NCBI GenBank assembly: GCA_946811185.2
Contig: OX328110.1
Span: forward strand, 11,946,516 to 12,010,515
Direction of reading: 5' to 3'
DNA length: 64,000 nt
Origin: Hippopus hippopus
Lineage: Eukaryota; Mollusca; Bivalvia; Cardiida; Cardiidae
Made by a program: the position numbers and the translations under genes. Of the stretch, positions 48,125 to 58,579 are shown piece after piece. Below the pieces are notes generated by a model that was not told where the DNA came from, did not search any database, and worked only from the letters and a program-made list of their open reading frames with translations. Every line of letters begins with the position of its first letter. The stretch's first letter is position 1.

Positions 48125-51100
48125 CAATTTGGTTTTAGCTAAGCAGACAGTGTGGATCAAATATCAGACTTCATGTTGTGTGCAGTCTGATCTTAATCTG
48201 CAATGGCCGCAAAAACTTGTGTAGTTGTGAAAGACGCTTTCGATGGTCAACCTGTATAGGGCATAATGCATGATGCCAACATTTTTCAAGCAAAATTTTT
48301 CACTAAGCTTTGTAAACCCTTTACCACAAGGCAAAAATTTTTTACTTGTTTGTATTAACTCTTTACCACACAATCCTGAGTTTTAACAACCCTGGGGAAA
48401 TAACCTTTTGAAAACCTTGTGGGAAAAAGAGAAAATGCTGGTAACTAGCATTTTCTCCTTTTCCCACAAGGTTTTCAACACTTCTGTCGACAACTACCAT
48501 CATTATACCCCCGCAAAACGAATGTTTTCGGGGGTATACTGGAATCAGCCTGTCTGTCCATCCATGTGTCTGTCTGTGTACAAAATACTAGTAATTGCCT
48601 GTTTCTGTCAAAGCGCTGGTGGGGGTATTAAGTCACATTCAGTGACAGCTCTAGTTTTAGCTAAATTTAATATGTTGTCTGCAAATGCTTTGAATTTTGA
48701 CTAGTCTGAAATTTTGTCATTTGGTAAAGAGTTATAGGAACTTGCATATGACATTTCAAATGTTTTTAAAAGATAGAATTTGTCCCTAAATAGGTAGAAA
48801 ACATTGTTGGAAAAGGAGAAAATGCTGGTTACCAGCACTTTCTCTTTTTTCCCACAATGTTTTTAAAGCCTTCTTTTTTGGAATAGTTAAAACTCAGTAT
48901 TGTGTGATAAAAGGTCAAAGAAGGTTAAAGGAATGAGAAAGACCTAGCTTCCATTTCATGCTTAGATTTAAATGTTTATCTGTTAACCACACAACAAAAT
49001 TTTATACTTGTCCAAATTGAAAGCATTTGTAGACGGCAAATTAAAGGTGGCTCACTTGATTGAAATTTTCTTACTTTCTTTTTTATATGATAGAGTACAC
49101 TGTGGGAAAATGAGAAAATGGTGGTTATTGTTACTTTCTCCTTTTTTACAATGTTTTCGTATGCTTTTTTTTTGCCAGGGTAATTAGAATTCAGGATTTC
49201 GTTTGAACTTTTTACATCAAAGATCAGACTGCATGTTTTGTGTAGTATGATCTTGATCTATACTGGCTGCAAAGGCAACTAAAGTTGTAAAATGTGCTGT
49301 AAGGGCCAATGAATGATTGAAACTCTTAAGATTTCCTGTCTTTTGGTATTTCAGTGTGTTTGCATATTTTTTGACCAGCTGCTTTCCCTATTTTTTGTAG
49401 ACAAGTGAAAGAGTGTTTAAAGTTAGATCCAGACCATAAACAGTGTTTTCCATTGTATAAAAAAGTGAAAAAGTTAGTCAAACAGTTAAAAGAGGCACAG
49501 GAAGCTTCCAGTTCAGAACAGTGGGATGAATGTGTGAATAAAGGAAAACAAATTCTTAAAACAGAGCCGGATGTTTATACATTTAAATTGATGGGCAAAT
49601 CTCATATCTGTCATTGTTTAGCAAAGGTGAGTTGTTTATACACAAGTTAGATTTTAACACAATTACTTTTAACCCAAAGGCTGCTAGGCATGACTCAAGG
49701 ACCTTTTGCAGACAGTTTAGATCAAGATCAGACTGCACAGAACGTGCAGTCTGATCTTGGATCTATACTGTCCAATAAGGACAGATTTTTTCCCCAGAAA
49801 AATAACTTTAGGTTGGCAAGTTCAGGGTTTTCACTATCGGCTTGAAAGTTTCAATTCACTTTTTTTAGATCTTGGATCTATAATGTCCTATAAGGACAGA
49901 TTTTTCCCCAAAAAATAACTTTGAAATGGCAAGATCAGGGATTTCACTATCGGCTTGAAAGTTCCATTTCACTTATTTAGCAGGTTATGGGTAAACAAAA
50001 TAGTTAGACTTGTCTAATTTTAAAAATTACATTTGGTTCAAATGATGGGATTTGTCCACGAAAGGGCAGAAAAGGAGAAAAAATTGGTTGTCAGCATTTC
50101 TTCTTTCACTCATTGATTTCAAAAGCCTTTTATGTCTTTGTTAATAGGACTCGTGACTCGTTTATAAAGGTTTAAGATCATCAAATATCTGGGTCGTTAC
50201 CAACCTTTCTTAAATTCATACTTAGTCTTATTCTAGATTTAGAAAGTATCACAACTTCTGATTGGCTAATGGTTTAGTAAGTCAGAGGTTGTGTTACTTT
50301 CGAATTTAGAGAATTCTTTAGTATGTGACTTAAGAATGTTTTAAGAAATGGTCGGTCAATACCAGCACTGAAAAAACATCTCAATCTTTTAGTCAGTATC
50401 TGTTAATTATCAAATTGGTGTATTTTCCTTCTCAAAGTCTAGTTTAGGTCTTGCTTTAAGGTCCTTTACACCTTCCATACAACTCAACTCTGAAAGCATT
50501 TAACTCTTTACAACACAATCCCAGGTTTAGCAACCCTGAGGAATAAGCCCTTTGAAAACATTGTGGAAAAAGAGAACTGACATATTTTCCTTAACCCTTT
50601 ACCAGTCGACGAAATTTTAGCCCTGTCCAAATTGAATGCAGTTGCAGACAACAATTTCAATGTGGCTCAAATGGTGCAATTGTTTATTGATAGGGTAGAA
50701 AACATTGTGGAAAAAGGAGAAAATGCTGGTTACCAGCATTTTCTCCTTTTCCCACAATGTTTTCAAAAGGCTTCTTTCCAAGGGTCGTCAAAAGTCATCA
50801 TTGTGTGGGAAAAGGTTAAACCGCAATGTTTCCTACCGTTTCAATGATTGAAATCTTCATTTGGGCCAGATTTAATTTATCATCTACAAGTGCTTTCAAT
50901 TTGGACAAGTTTAAAATTTTGTCATGTGGTAAAGAATTAATTCTGTACCAAATGGCAAAATTTAAGACCTATCCAAATTGAAAGACAATAGACAACATAT
51001 AAAATGTGGCTCAAATGATGGACTTTATCTGTAAAAGCGTTAAAAACAGTGTGGAAAAATGAGAAAAGTTCTGGTTACCAGCATTTTGACCTTTTTTCCA

Positions 51101-54100
51101 TGATGTTTTCATAAGGCTTCTTCCTCAGGGTCATGGATAAAGAGTAAAGAGTTTAACCCTTTACCACACAATGATGCCTTTTAACAACCCTGAGAAAGAA
51201 GCCTTATGAAAACACTGTGGGAAAAGGAGAAAATGCTGGTAACCAGTATTTTCTCCTTTTCCCTCAAAGTTTTCTACCCTATCAAAGAAAAATTGCATCA
51301 TTTGCGCCACTATGAAATTGTCGTCTGCAAATGCTTTCAATTTGGATAGGTCTAAAATTTTGCTGTTTGGTAAAGGGTTAAAGAGTTTTGGAAAGAGTTT
51401 AGATTTATTTGGAGAAGTTAGTGGATGATTGCTTTTGTTATGTAGACTCAGTACATGACAAAGAATAGAAAGAAAATAGAATGTTGCAATTAAAAGTTTG
51501 GAAAATGAAATCAGTATACATGTACAGTCAAAACTGTATCAATGAATCACATAAGGGATACTCAAATTGTGCTTTCTTAATCCTGTACTAAAATTTTAAT
51601 GATAAAATAATTGACTTGTCTGTTTTCAAAGTGTTTGCAGATTACAAATATGGTTCAAATGATTTGATTTGTCTTTCTTGGCAGAAAACATGCCGTGGGA
51701 AAAGGAGAAAATGCTAGATATCAGCACAGGGTTGCATCGAAAGCATGGCTTTGCGGGATTGCTGCATAATTTTTTGTGCTCCTCTATTAGATCAACCATT
51801 TGTAAAATGGAAGTTCTGATAGAAATGAAATTTCACCTACTGATAAAGTCATGTTGACAATGCTTGATTGATGATTCAGCAAAGGAATCTGTTTTATAAG
51901 TCGGAACACAGTGCTTTCATAAAAGGACAAATATTATAATGTAGTGTTGATGTTCATGTTTAGAGTGTGAGTCAAAACATCAAGAAAAACTTTAATGAAA
52001 AAATAAACCACTTGGGAAATGGATAGATGCAAAAATATGAAAACCTATGACAAAACAAGTCTCAATTTGGCGTCTTATGATCAGAGACACTTCAAGCTAT
52101 CTTTTAAGTTTAATTATGTTTTGTAGCAACTGATTTACATACCTACTGATTAAAAGATCCAGCAGGAGTTAATATCTCTCTCTAATCATGAGGCAAAGAA
52201 ATAGGTAGACTTTTGCTGAACTTTTCTACAGTCTAGACTTAATCCTATGTTGTTGGCAATTGTTACAATCTCCTTAGTGTGACAGATCTAATTAGTGCCT
52301 ACACTGTGGGTCTTTTCCTTTACTATTCAAGAGTTAGTTACTGTTTCAGATGGCCCTCTTTGATTTTAAATTTGGCCCACTTTTTCATTTTTGGTGTTGG
52401 ACTTGGCCCATTTTTTATCAATCCTAGATTCAACTCAGCTGCAAAAACAAAATGTCTTGTGTAACTAAGGTCCGAAAATAATCAGTTGGATATATAATTG
52501 TTTGAAAAGTAGTGTCTATGCATTGTTTATAGATTATTATAGAATAAAGCACATAAAATTGTTTTGATATGCATCCCCCAAAATTATTTTCAGTGCCCCC
52601 TGATTTCAGTAATTATGGGAGGCATTTTCCAAATGGCCAATTTTAGATGTATCCCTTCCAGCATTTTCTCCATTTCCCGCTATAAAAAAGCCTTCTTCCA
52701 CATCATCACTTAATTGGGGTTTGTTCAGTAAAGGTTTAATTACAGAGGTAAACATCAAAATTCCTTGAAAAATGCACTGATGCAAGATGAGATCTAGTCT
52801 GTTTGTAATAATAAGTTAATGTTTAAACTTGGTTTGTTTTAGGGTGGTCATGGAAAAGAAGCCATGAAAGCTTGTAATGAAGTGTTAGATATAGATCCAG
52901 AAAACCATGATGCTGTATGTGATAGAGCTGAAGCTCATATAGCTAATGAACAATATGAAGAAGGTAATGAATAGAGAATATGTACAAAGTGTTGTGGTAT
53001 ATAAAAAATATCTGACGAGGTTGGGAGAATTGATAACTGTCGAGCCCTGACGCGACCATTATCTCACAACCTAGTTAAACATTTTTGACGTACAACAACA
53101 CTATTTATGTATCTTTTTAAGTCTGATTTTTACTCATCCTAAAAAATGTGTTCTACAAATATCTGTGGTATATCAATTTATGATCACAAATGTCGAATTT
53201 GCTTTGCATGGTTTGAATCAATGAAGTTTGCGACTTTGACAAATCAGAATATTTCCATCACAGTGGAAAATATTTGTATTACCAGTCACCAGTGGCAAAC
53301 TTTTAAATCTACCTATAAGAATTACAGATTGTTTTAGAAGCAGAAAACTGACATAAGTTCTCATAAATTTCCCTTCTGTTTCAACAGCAAAGGAATTGTC
53401 AATTGAGAATCAATAACTTTTTGAAGAAAGCCTCGATTAGATTACCAGTATTATTCCACAATTTATATTGGATGAAAATTACACTCAAAAGTTATACTGC
53501 ACCATATAGCATGAGGTGGAAACATTAGGAAAAATTGAGACAGATAGGTTGCATACAAAATCTGAATGTGTGACATACAGGAAGTCGTACTTCTTCATTA
53601 CTTGCAACCTAAGATTGATTACAAATTGCTTCAAAACTTATTTACTAAACAGTCCCCATGTATTAATTGCCAAAAGAAAGAAGGCTGTTGGAATATTTTT
53701 GAAGAGGATAAAAAGCTGATTACCAGCATCTACTCCTTTCAGCAATTTCAAAGATAAAGCCAATGATGAGGCCTAATTGAAACTGTTGTCTGAACATGCC
53801 TTCAATTTTGAGAAAGCTAGAATTTTTTAGTTATTTAGTTAGGGTTTTTTTTGTCTATCAAAACTTTTCAAAGTTATAGACATCCGTAGGTTTCACATCA
53901 TTTACCCTAACAGTGCTAAATAAACTTAACAAACATTATCAATGTAGAAATAAAACATGAAAAAGCTCAAGTGATGTTTATATCCAGAATGTCTCTCCAA
54001 AGCGGACAGTGTAGGTCAAAGATCAGACTGCACCTTTTGTGCAGTCTGATCCTTGATCTACACTGGCCGCAAAGGCAACTATTGACATGAAAGGCACTTT

Positions 54101-57100
54101 AAAGGTTGATACTAAATGAACATCTACGGACCGAATAAGCAAAATTAAACATTTCTGTCAAGAAAAAGTCCTGTTCAGTTATTGTTATTTCAAGACTGCT
54201 ATTGACCAGAATGTCTCTGCTTATTGGACGGTACAATTCAAGATCAGGCTGCTTGCTTTTTAGCTCACCTGAGCACGAAGTGCTCAAGGTGAGCTTTGGT
54301 GATTGTGCTGTGTCCGTCGTCCATCATGCGTCGTACATCGTCAACTTTAAGCTTGTGTACACTCTAGAGGCCACATTTTCCATCGGATACTCGTGAAACT
54401 TGGTCAGAATGTTTGTCATGATAATATCTCGGATGAGTTTGATAATGGGTCATGTGGGGTCAAAAACTAGGTCACTAGATCAAATCTTAGAAAAACCTTG
54501 TGTACGCTCTAGAGGCCACATTTACAGTCCAAAACTCCTGAAAGTTGGTCAGAATGATTGTCATGATAATATCTCGGACAAGTTTGAAAATGGGTCATGT
54601 GGGGTCAAAAACTAGGTCACTAGGTCAAATCTTAGAAAAACCTTGTGTATGCTCTAGAGGCCACATTTACAGTCCAAAACTCCTGATTCTTGGTCAGAAT
54701 GTTTGTCTTGATGATATCTCGAACGAGTTTGAAAATGGGTCATGTCTGGTCAAAAACTAGGTCACTAGGTCAAATCTTAGAAAAACCTTGTGTACGCTCT
54801 AGAAACCACATTTTCAGTCCAAAAGTCTTGAAACTTGGTCAGAATGTTTGTCTTGACGATACCTTGGACGAGTATGAAAATGGGTCATGTCGGGTCAAAA
54901 CCTAGGTCACTAGGTCAAATCTTAGAAAAACCTTGTGTACGCTCTAGAGGCCACATTTTCTGGCCAAAATTCCTGAAAAATGGTCAGAATGTTTGTCTTA
55001 ATGATATCTCAAACGAGTTCGATAATGGGTCATGTGGGGTCAAAAACTAGGTCACTAGGTCAAATCTTGGAAAGACCTTGTGTACACTCTAGAGGCCACA
55101 TTTTCAGTCCAAAACTCCTGATTCTTGGTCAGAATGTTTGTCTTGATGATATCTCGGATGAGTTTGTTAATGGGTCATGTCGGGTCAAAAAGTAGGTCAC
55201 TTGGTCAAATCTGAGAAAACCTTGTGTACGCTCTAGAGGCCACATTTTCTGGCCAAAATTCCTGAAAAATGGTCAGAATTTTTGTCTTAATGATATCTCA
55301 AACGAGTTCGATAATGGGTCATGTGGGGTCAAAAACTAGGTCACTAGGTCAAATCTTGGAAAGACCTTGTGTACACTCTAGAGGCCACATTTTCAGTCCA
55401 AAACTCCTGATTCTTGGTCAGAATGTTTGTCTTAATGATATCTCGGATGAGTTTGTTAATGGGTCATGTCGGGTCAAAAAGTAGGTCACTTGGTCAAATC
55501 TGAGAAAACCTTGTGTACGCTCTAGAGGCCACATTTTCAGTCCAAAACTCCTGAATCTTGGTCAGAATGTTTGTCTTGATGATATCTCGGATGAGTTTGA
55601 TAATGGGTCATGTGGGGTCAAAAACTAGGTCACTAAGTCAAATCTTAGAAAAAGCTTGTGTACACTGTAGAGGCCACATTTTCAGTCAGATACTCTTGAA
55701 ACTTGGTCAGAATGTGTGTCTTGATAATATCTTGGAAGAGTATGAAAATGGGTAATGTCGGAAAAAAAACTAGGTCACTAGGTCAAATCTTCGAAAACCT
55801 TGTGTACTTTTTAGAGGCCACATTTTTAATGCAATATTCATGAAACTTGGTCAGAATGTTGGTCTTGCACCAGTTTGCAAGTGGGTCATTTCGGGTCAAT
55901 AACTCATGAAAATCTTGGTAGAATGTTTGTCATAATATCTCAAAAGAGATTGAAAATGAGTCATGTTTGGTCAAAAGACTCAGGTGGGCAACTTCAGGGC
56001 TATCATGGCCCTCTTGTTGTCATTTGATCATGCTCTGGACTGGCTGCAAAAGCGGCTAAAATTATGACAGACACTTTAGGGGTTCAAATTAATTTATTGA
56101 TTATTTATGATTACATATGTTTAATTTAATTATTTTGTTATAATTTACAGCTGTAACAGATTTCCAGCAGGCCATGAATATAGATCAGGATAGTCGCAGG
56201 GCGAGAGAGGGAATAGAGAGAGCTCAGAAATTGCTCAAAAATTCAAAAAAGAGAGATTATTACAAAATTTTAGGAGTTAAAAGGTAGGTTTGATATTTGA
56301 TAAAATTGCCCTTATTCTAAATTCATGGTGTTGACATTGTTATTGTGAGCTAAGCCCTGGTAGCACAGTCGGTAGCCTACAGGTCCTGAGAACAGGGGGT
56401 AGGTGGTTTCTTTTCCCAGCTTGGCTGCTTCCTTTCAGAGGATTGATGGTAGTCAATGTTACAAGATTCATTCCTCTCTCACTGCTGATCATTTTTTGGA
56501 CGATGGTTATGTTGGAAAGCAGGATGTGGCTTAGGAAGGATATTGTGCAATGTACTGGTTACAGAAACTGGAAATAGCATTAAAAAATTTTGTTGAGTTG
56601 AAAGACATTTTTAGTGTTTAATGTTTTACCACACAAACCCGACTTTTAAGGACCCTGAGGAAGTGTTTGAAAACATTGTGGAAAAAGGGGAGCTGGTAAC
56701 CAGTATTTTCTCCTTTTCCCACAATGTTTTCTACGCTTTCTAAAACAAATTTCAGATTTTGAGTCACATTGTTTTGTAGTCTGCAAATGCTTTTGACAAA
56801 TTCAAAAAGTCTCAGATTTTGTCATGTGATAAAGAGGCTTTTGACAACTTTGTGGGAAAAGGAGAAAATGCTGGAAATCAGCATTTTCTCCTTTTCCCAC
56901 AATGTTTTCTACCATTTCAAAGACAGAAATTATCTATTGAGCTACATTAAATTTGTTGTCTGCAAATGCTTTCAGTTTTGATGAGTTTGAAATATTTGTC
57001 ATGTAGTACCCTTGGTAACTCACTGGTGATGGTGGAAGTGTACATAGTGCTTCAAGGTTTAATCATTTATGTTCCTTTCAGAAATGCCAAGAAAAAGCAA

Positions 57101-58368
57101 ATTTTAAAAGCCTACAGAAAACTAGCAATCCAGTGGCATCCGGATAAATATGAAGGAGACGACAAAAAACATGCAGAGAAAGTATTTATGGACATTGCGG
57201 CAGCTAAAGAAGTCCTCACAGATCCAGGTAATTATTGTGATACTTACAGATAGAGTGTATACGCTAGATTTATAGGGTTGAAAGAAAGCAGCCAGTGGCT
57301 TGGAAAGAGTGTTGTGCTAAGAAGTTGTGAAAGAAACTCCAATTATGATTGGATAAGTGCATCTTTGCTAGCAAAGGATGATGATTGCTACGTTGTTTTA
57401 TTCACCCTTTGCTGATTGAGTTGAAATTTGTTATTAGTGCGATATGCTGCCTAATGGATTTTGATAGTTATCACCCATAGAATAACATCATGGAAAACCA
57501 ATGAAATGTTGCGGAAAATAATCCTGGATTCCAGCATTTTCTCCTTTTTTCCACTATGTTTTCTACCGTGTCAAAGAGAAATCTCAACATCATGGTTGAC
57601 ATCAAATTTGTCGTTAGCTAATGTTTTCAATTTAGACAAGTTAAAAAATTTTTAACATCTGATAAAGGATTAAACCACTTAAACCTTTTAAATAGCCTGA
57701 TAAGGAAAGCTTTTGAAAACATCGAAGGAAAAGGAGAAAATGCTGGTAACCAGCATTTTCTCCTTTATCTACAATATTTTGCACCGTTTCAAAGATAAAC
57801 CCTATCATTTTAATCGCATTTAGATTAATGTCTGCAAATACTTTTAATTTTGGAAAGTGTCATAAAAAGTTTATTGCTGTCATCAAATGCTTTTGATTTG
57901 GGCAGGTGTGGTAAGAAGTTAACTCTATACCAAACAACAAAATTTTAGACTTGTCCAAATTGGAAGCATTTGCAGACAACAAAATAAATGTAGCTCATAT
58001 GATGATATCTGTCTTTGATAGGGTAGAAAATATTGTGGGAAATGGAGAAAATGCTGGTAACCAGCATTTTCTCCTTTTCTTACAATGTTTTCAAAAGGCT
58101 TATTCCTTAGGGTCGTTAAAAGTCGGGATTTTGTGGTAAATAGTTAAGAAAGATAAGTCTAAAATTTTGCAGTATGATAATTGGTCAATAGACTGACAGA
58201 CAAATGTTATGGACTGTTTCAGAAAAAAGACAGAAGTTTGACCAGGGAGAAGATCCTTTAGACCCCGAGCAACAACAGCAGGGCGGCTGGCACGGCGGAA
58301 ATCCATTCCAAGGTTTTAATCCTTTCGGACAAGGACAAGGGTTCAACTTTAAATTCCATTTCAACTGA
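38845..58368 (+). CDS. DNAJC3: DnaJ homolog subfamily C member 3 (P58IPK), ER co-chaperone, complete, 11 exons
   Basis: Exons: 38845-38929, 41510-41617, 42631-42755, 44136-44210, 45795-45938, 47799-47980, 49401-49626, 52843-52963, 56151-56283, 57082-57227, 58223-58368. All introns are GT..AG with agreeing phases; 1,491 nt, 496 residues, close to the human length of about 504. Exon 1 encodes a signal peptide (hydrophobic stretch about residues 10-26). Exons 2-9 encode TPR helices (for example YFRRATVYLAMGKSKSALPD and AECFIAIGELFKAATDLRAT). The J domain starts at KRDYYKILGVKR (389-400) with HPD at 419-421, and the C-terminus ends FNFKFHFN as in vertebrate orthologues. Known role: binds misfolded proteins in the ER lumen, stimulates BiP ATPase, and inhibits PERK/PKR-type eIF2alpha kinases. 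An ERSE precedes it. Introns are packed with family D hairpins. Confidence 0.97.
38975..39150. repeat. Family D element
   Basis: Core GAAAATACTGGTAACCAGTATTTTC-type hairpin at about 39050-39080, with compensated A/T changes on both arms. Starts 46 bp after DNAJC3 exon 1. Confidence 0.8.
39151..41250. other. DNAJC3 intron 1, mostly unclassified
   Basis: No exon recognised. A partial family D half occurs at 40110-40190 (AATTTAGACAAGTCTAAAAT). An imperfect palindrome CTCCAGGCACTGTACAG..GGTACCATACCTGGAG spans 41000-41075. Confidence 0.5.
41255..43010. repeat. Four family D elements around DNAJC3 exons 2 and 3
   Basis: Copies at about 41255-41490, 41670-41915, 42368-42590 and 42808-43010; the third has TTAA at both ends and a perfect hairpin GGAAAAAGGAGAAAATGCTG and complement. 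Confidence 0.8.
43063..43333. repeat. Family A element
   Basis: TTGGCTTGCAACACGTGAAA to TTCACGTGTTGCAGGCCATT; both hairpins present. Confidence 0.85.
43795..44038 (-). mobile_element. SINE family F, diverged
   Basis: Minus: tRNA-like head CAGCCAGGCAGTTCAATGG with GGTTTGATACC, body with GAAAGTAGTCTATGGCTTGG. Ends 97 bp before DNAJC3 exon 4. Confidence 0.6.
44225..44480. repeat. Family B fragment with TTG run
   Basis: CCAGGTAGACTGACCTGGGTC and CATAACTATGTGATAACTTGC are family B blocks; a (TTG)n run at 44294-44319 has replaced part of it. Confidence 0.55.
45290..45690. repeat. Two family D elements, back to back
   Basis: A right half at 45340-45475 and a nearly full copy at 45477-45690, whose core has lost one arm. 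Confidence 0.75.
45985..46165 (+). mobile_element. SINE family F fragment
   Basis: AAGAGATTGTGAGCGTGAAT, GGCTACAGGATTCATTTCTC and GCACTCAGTGGCTTGAG body blocks; tail missing. Confidence 0.5.
46276..46960 (-). mobile_element. Mariner-like element relic
   Basis: The left end CGAGGGCAATTCAAAAA after TA resembles mariner terminal repeats. On minus, from ATG 46901, the sequence reads MEQRQMIRFCVVLQK, the mariner transposase N-terminus, then after frame breaks FWEENTSVEDDIGQGR, then jumps to the mariner C-terminus (WIHRYRHCIECTGEKLEKL, stop at about 46513). The catalytic centre is deleted. The right end was not found. It lies in the DNAJC3 intron between exons 5 and 6. Confidence 0.7.
47340..49200. 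repeat. Family D and E elements flanking DNAJC3 exon 6
   Basis: D at 47340-47560, 48345-48735 (split by a C element at 48504-48662), 48740-48920 and 48980-49200. An E fragment with a 35-base poly-T lies at 48018-48210. Confidence 0.75.
48504..48662. repeat. Family C element inserted in a family D copy
   Basis: Runs from ATACCCCCGCAAAACGAATG to CAGTGACAGCTCTAG; the D element continues on both sides. Confidence 0.8.
49668..49990. repeat. Family E element with internal duplication
   Basis: Hairpin GATCAGACTGCACAGAACGT and complement at 49720-49757. The right third (GATCTATACTGTCCAATAAG to TTCACTATCGGCTTGAAAG) is repeated once about 125 bp on. Confidence 0.75.
50500..51740. repeat. Tandem run of about six family D elements
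   Basis: Copies at about 50500-50580, 50595-50820, 50818-50940, 50940-51150, 51153-51382 and 51585-51740, many meeting end to end at TTAA/GTTAAACC junctions. DNAJC3 intron 7. Confidence 0.75.
51741..52842. other. DNAJC3 intron 7, right part
   Basis: Only faint traces of D (CAGCATTTTCTCCATTTCCC at 52660). No exon or other feature recognised. Confidence 0.5.
52964..54000. other. DNAJC3 intron 8, left part
   Basis: AT-rich; a degenerate D core at 53700-53750. Open frames of 63-67 codons here show no protein features. Confidence 0.5.
54002..54110. repeat. Family E element
   Basis: GGACAGTGTAGGTCAAAGATCAG with hairpin to TGATCTACACTGGCCGC. Confidence 0.7.
54258..56020 (+). mobile_element. Element with eleven ~145-bp tandem repeats (family G)
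   Basis: Left flank TAGCTCACCTGAGCACGAAG with hairpin GAGCACGAAGTGCTC; right flank CAGGTGGGCAACTTCAGGGC then GGCCCTCTTGTT. Between them eleven copies of a 145-bp unit containing CTAGGTCACTAGGTCAAATC, starting near 54371, 54519, 54661, 54806, 54952, 55097, 55241, 55386, 55530, 55672 and 55817. Layout resembles bivalve elements with central tandem arrays (pearl/Helitron-like), but no Helitron ends are proven. DNAJC3 intron 8. Confidence 0.85.
56348..56600 (+). mobile_element. SINE family F
   Basis: Head GAGCTAAGCCCTGGTAGCAC and AGTCGGTAG, body ATTGATGGTAGTCAATG, GGAAAGCAGGATGTGGCTTAG; B box eroded. Confidence 0.65.
56625..57005. repeat. Two family D elements
   Basis: 56625-56830 and 56830-57005; the second has a perfect hairpin GTGGGAAAAGGAGAAAATGC and complement with centre GGAAATC. 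Confidence 0.8.
57280..58145. repeat. SINE fragment and three family D elements
   Basis: SINE body at 57280-57390 (GCAGCCAGTGGCTTGGAAAG); D at 57455-57670, 57672-57855 and 57915-58145. DNAJC3 intron 10. Confidence 0.75.
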
Positions 58369-58463
58369 AATGTTGACTTCACACTGTGATATTGAGAAGT
58401 CTTAGAAACGTCACCTTGTAACTTGCTGCAGGAAACCCTTTGGTACTTCTAAATGGGTCAGAC

Positions 58464-58469
58464 AATAAA
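58464..58469 (+). other. Polyadenylation signal of DNAJC3
   Basis: AATAAA lies 96 bases after the DNAJC3 stop codon, the first canonical signal downstream and at a plausible distance for a short 3' UTR. Confidence 0.6.
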
Positions 58470-58515
58470 ATATAAGGTGCTTGCCAAGAATTAATTAGTC
58501 TTTGTTAATCCAGTG

Positions 58516-58560
58516 AAGAGAGAGAGAGAGAGAGAGAGTGTGTGAGAGAGAGAGAGATGT
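58516..58560. repeat. (GA)n/(GT)n microsatellite
   Basis: Interrupted GA run with a short TGTGTG centre, in or just after the DNAJC3 3' UTR. Confidence 0.9.
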
Positions 58561-58579
58561 GTTCACTCTTAACGGATGA

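Noticed and set aside
50500..51740. Regularly spaced hairpins resembling a CRISPR array
   Set aside because: The repeats are about 220-bp transposon copies with differing divergence in a eukaryotic intron; no spacers or cas genes.
54400..55755. Nine similar 65-71-codon frames
   Set aside because: They follow the 145-bp tandem unit, overlap each other in different frames and have no splice or start logic. Repeat artefact.
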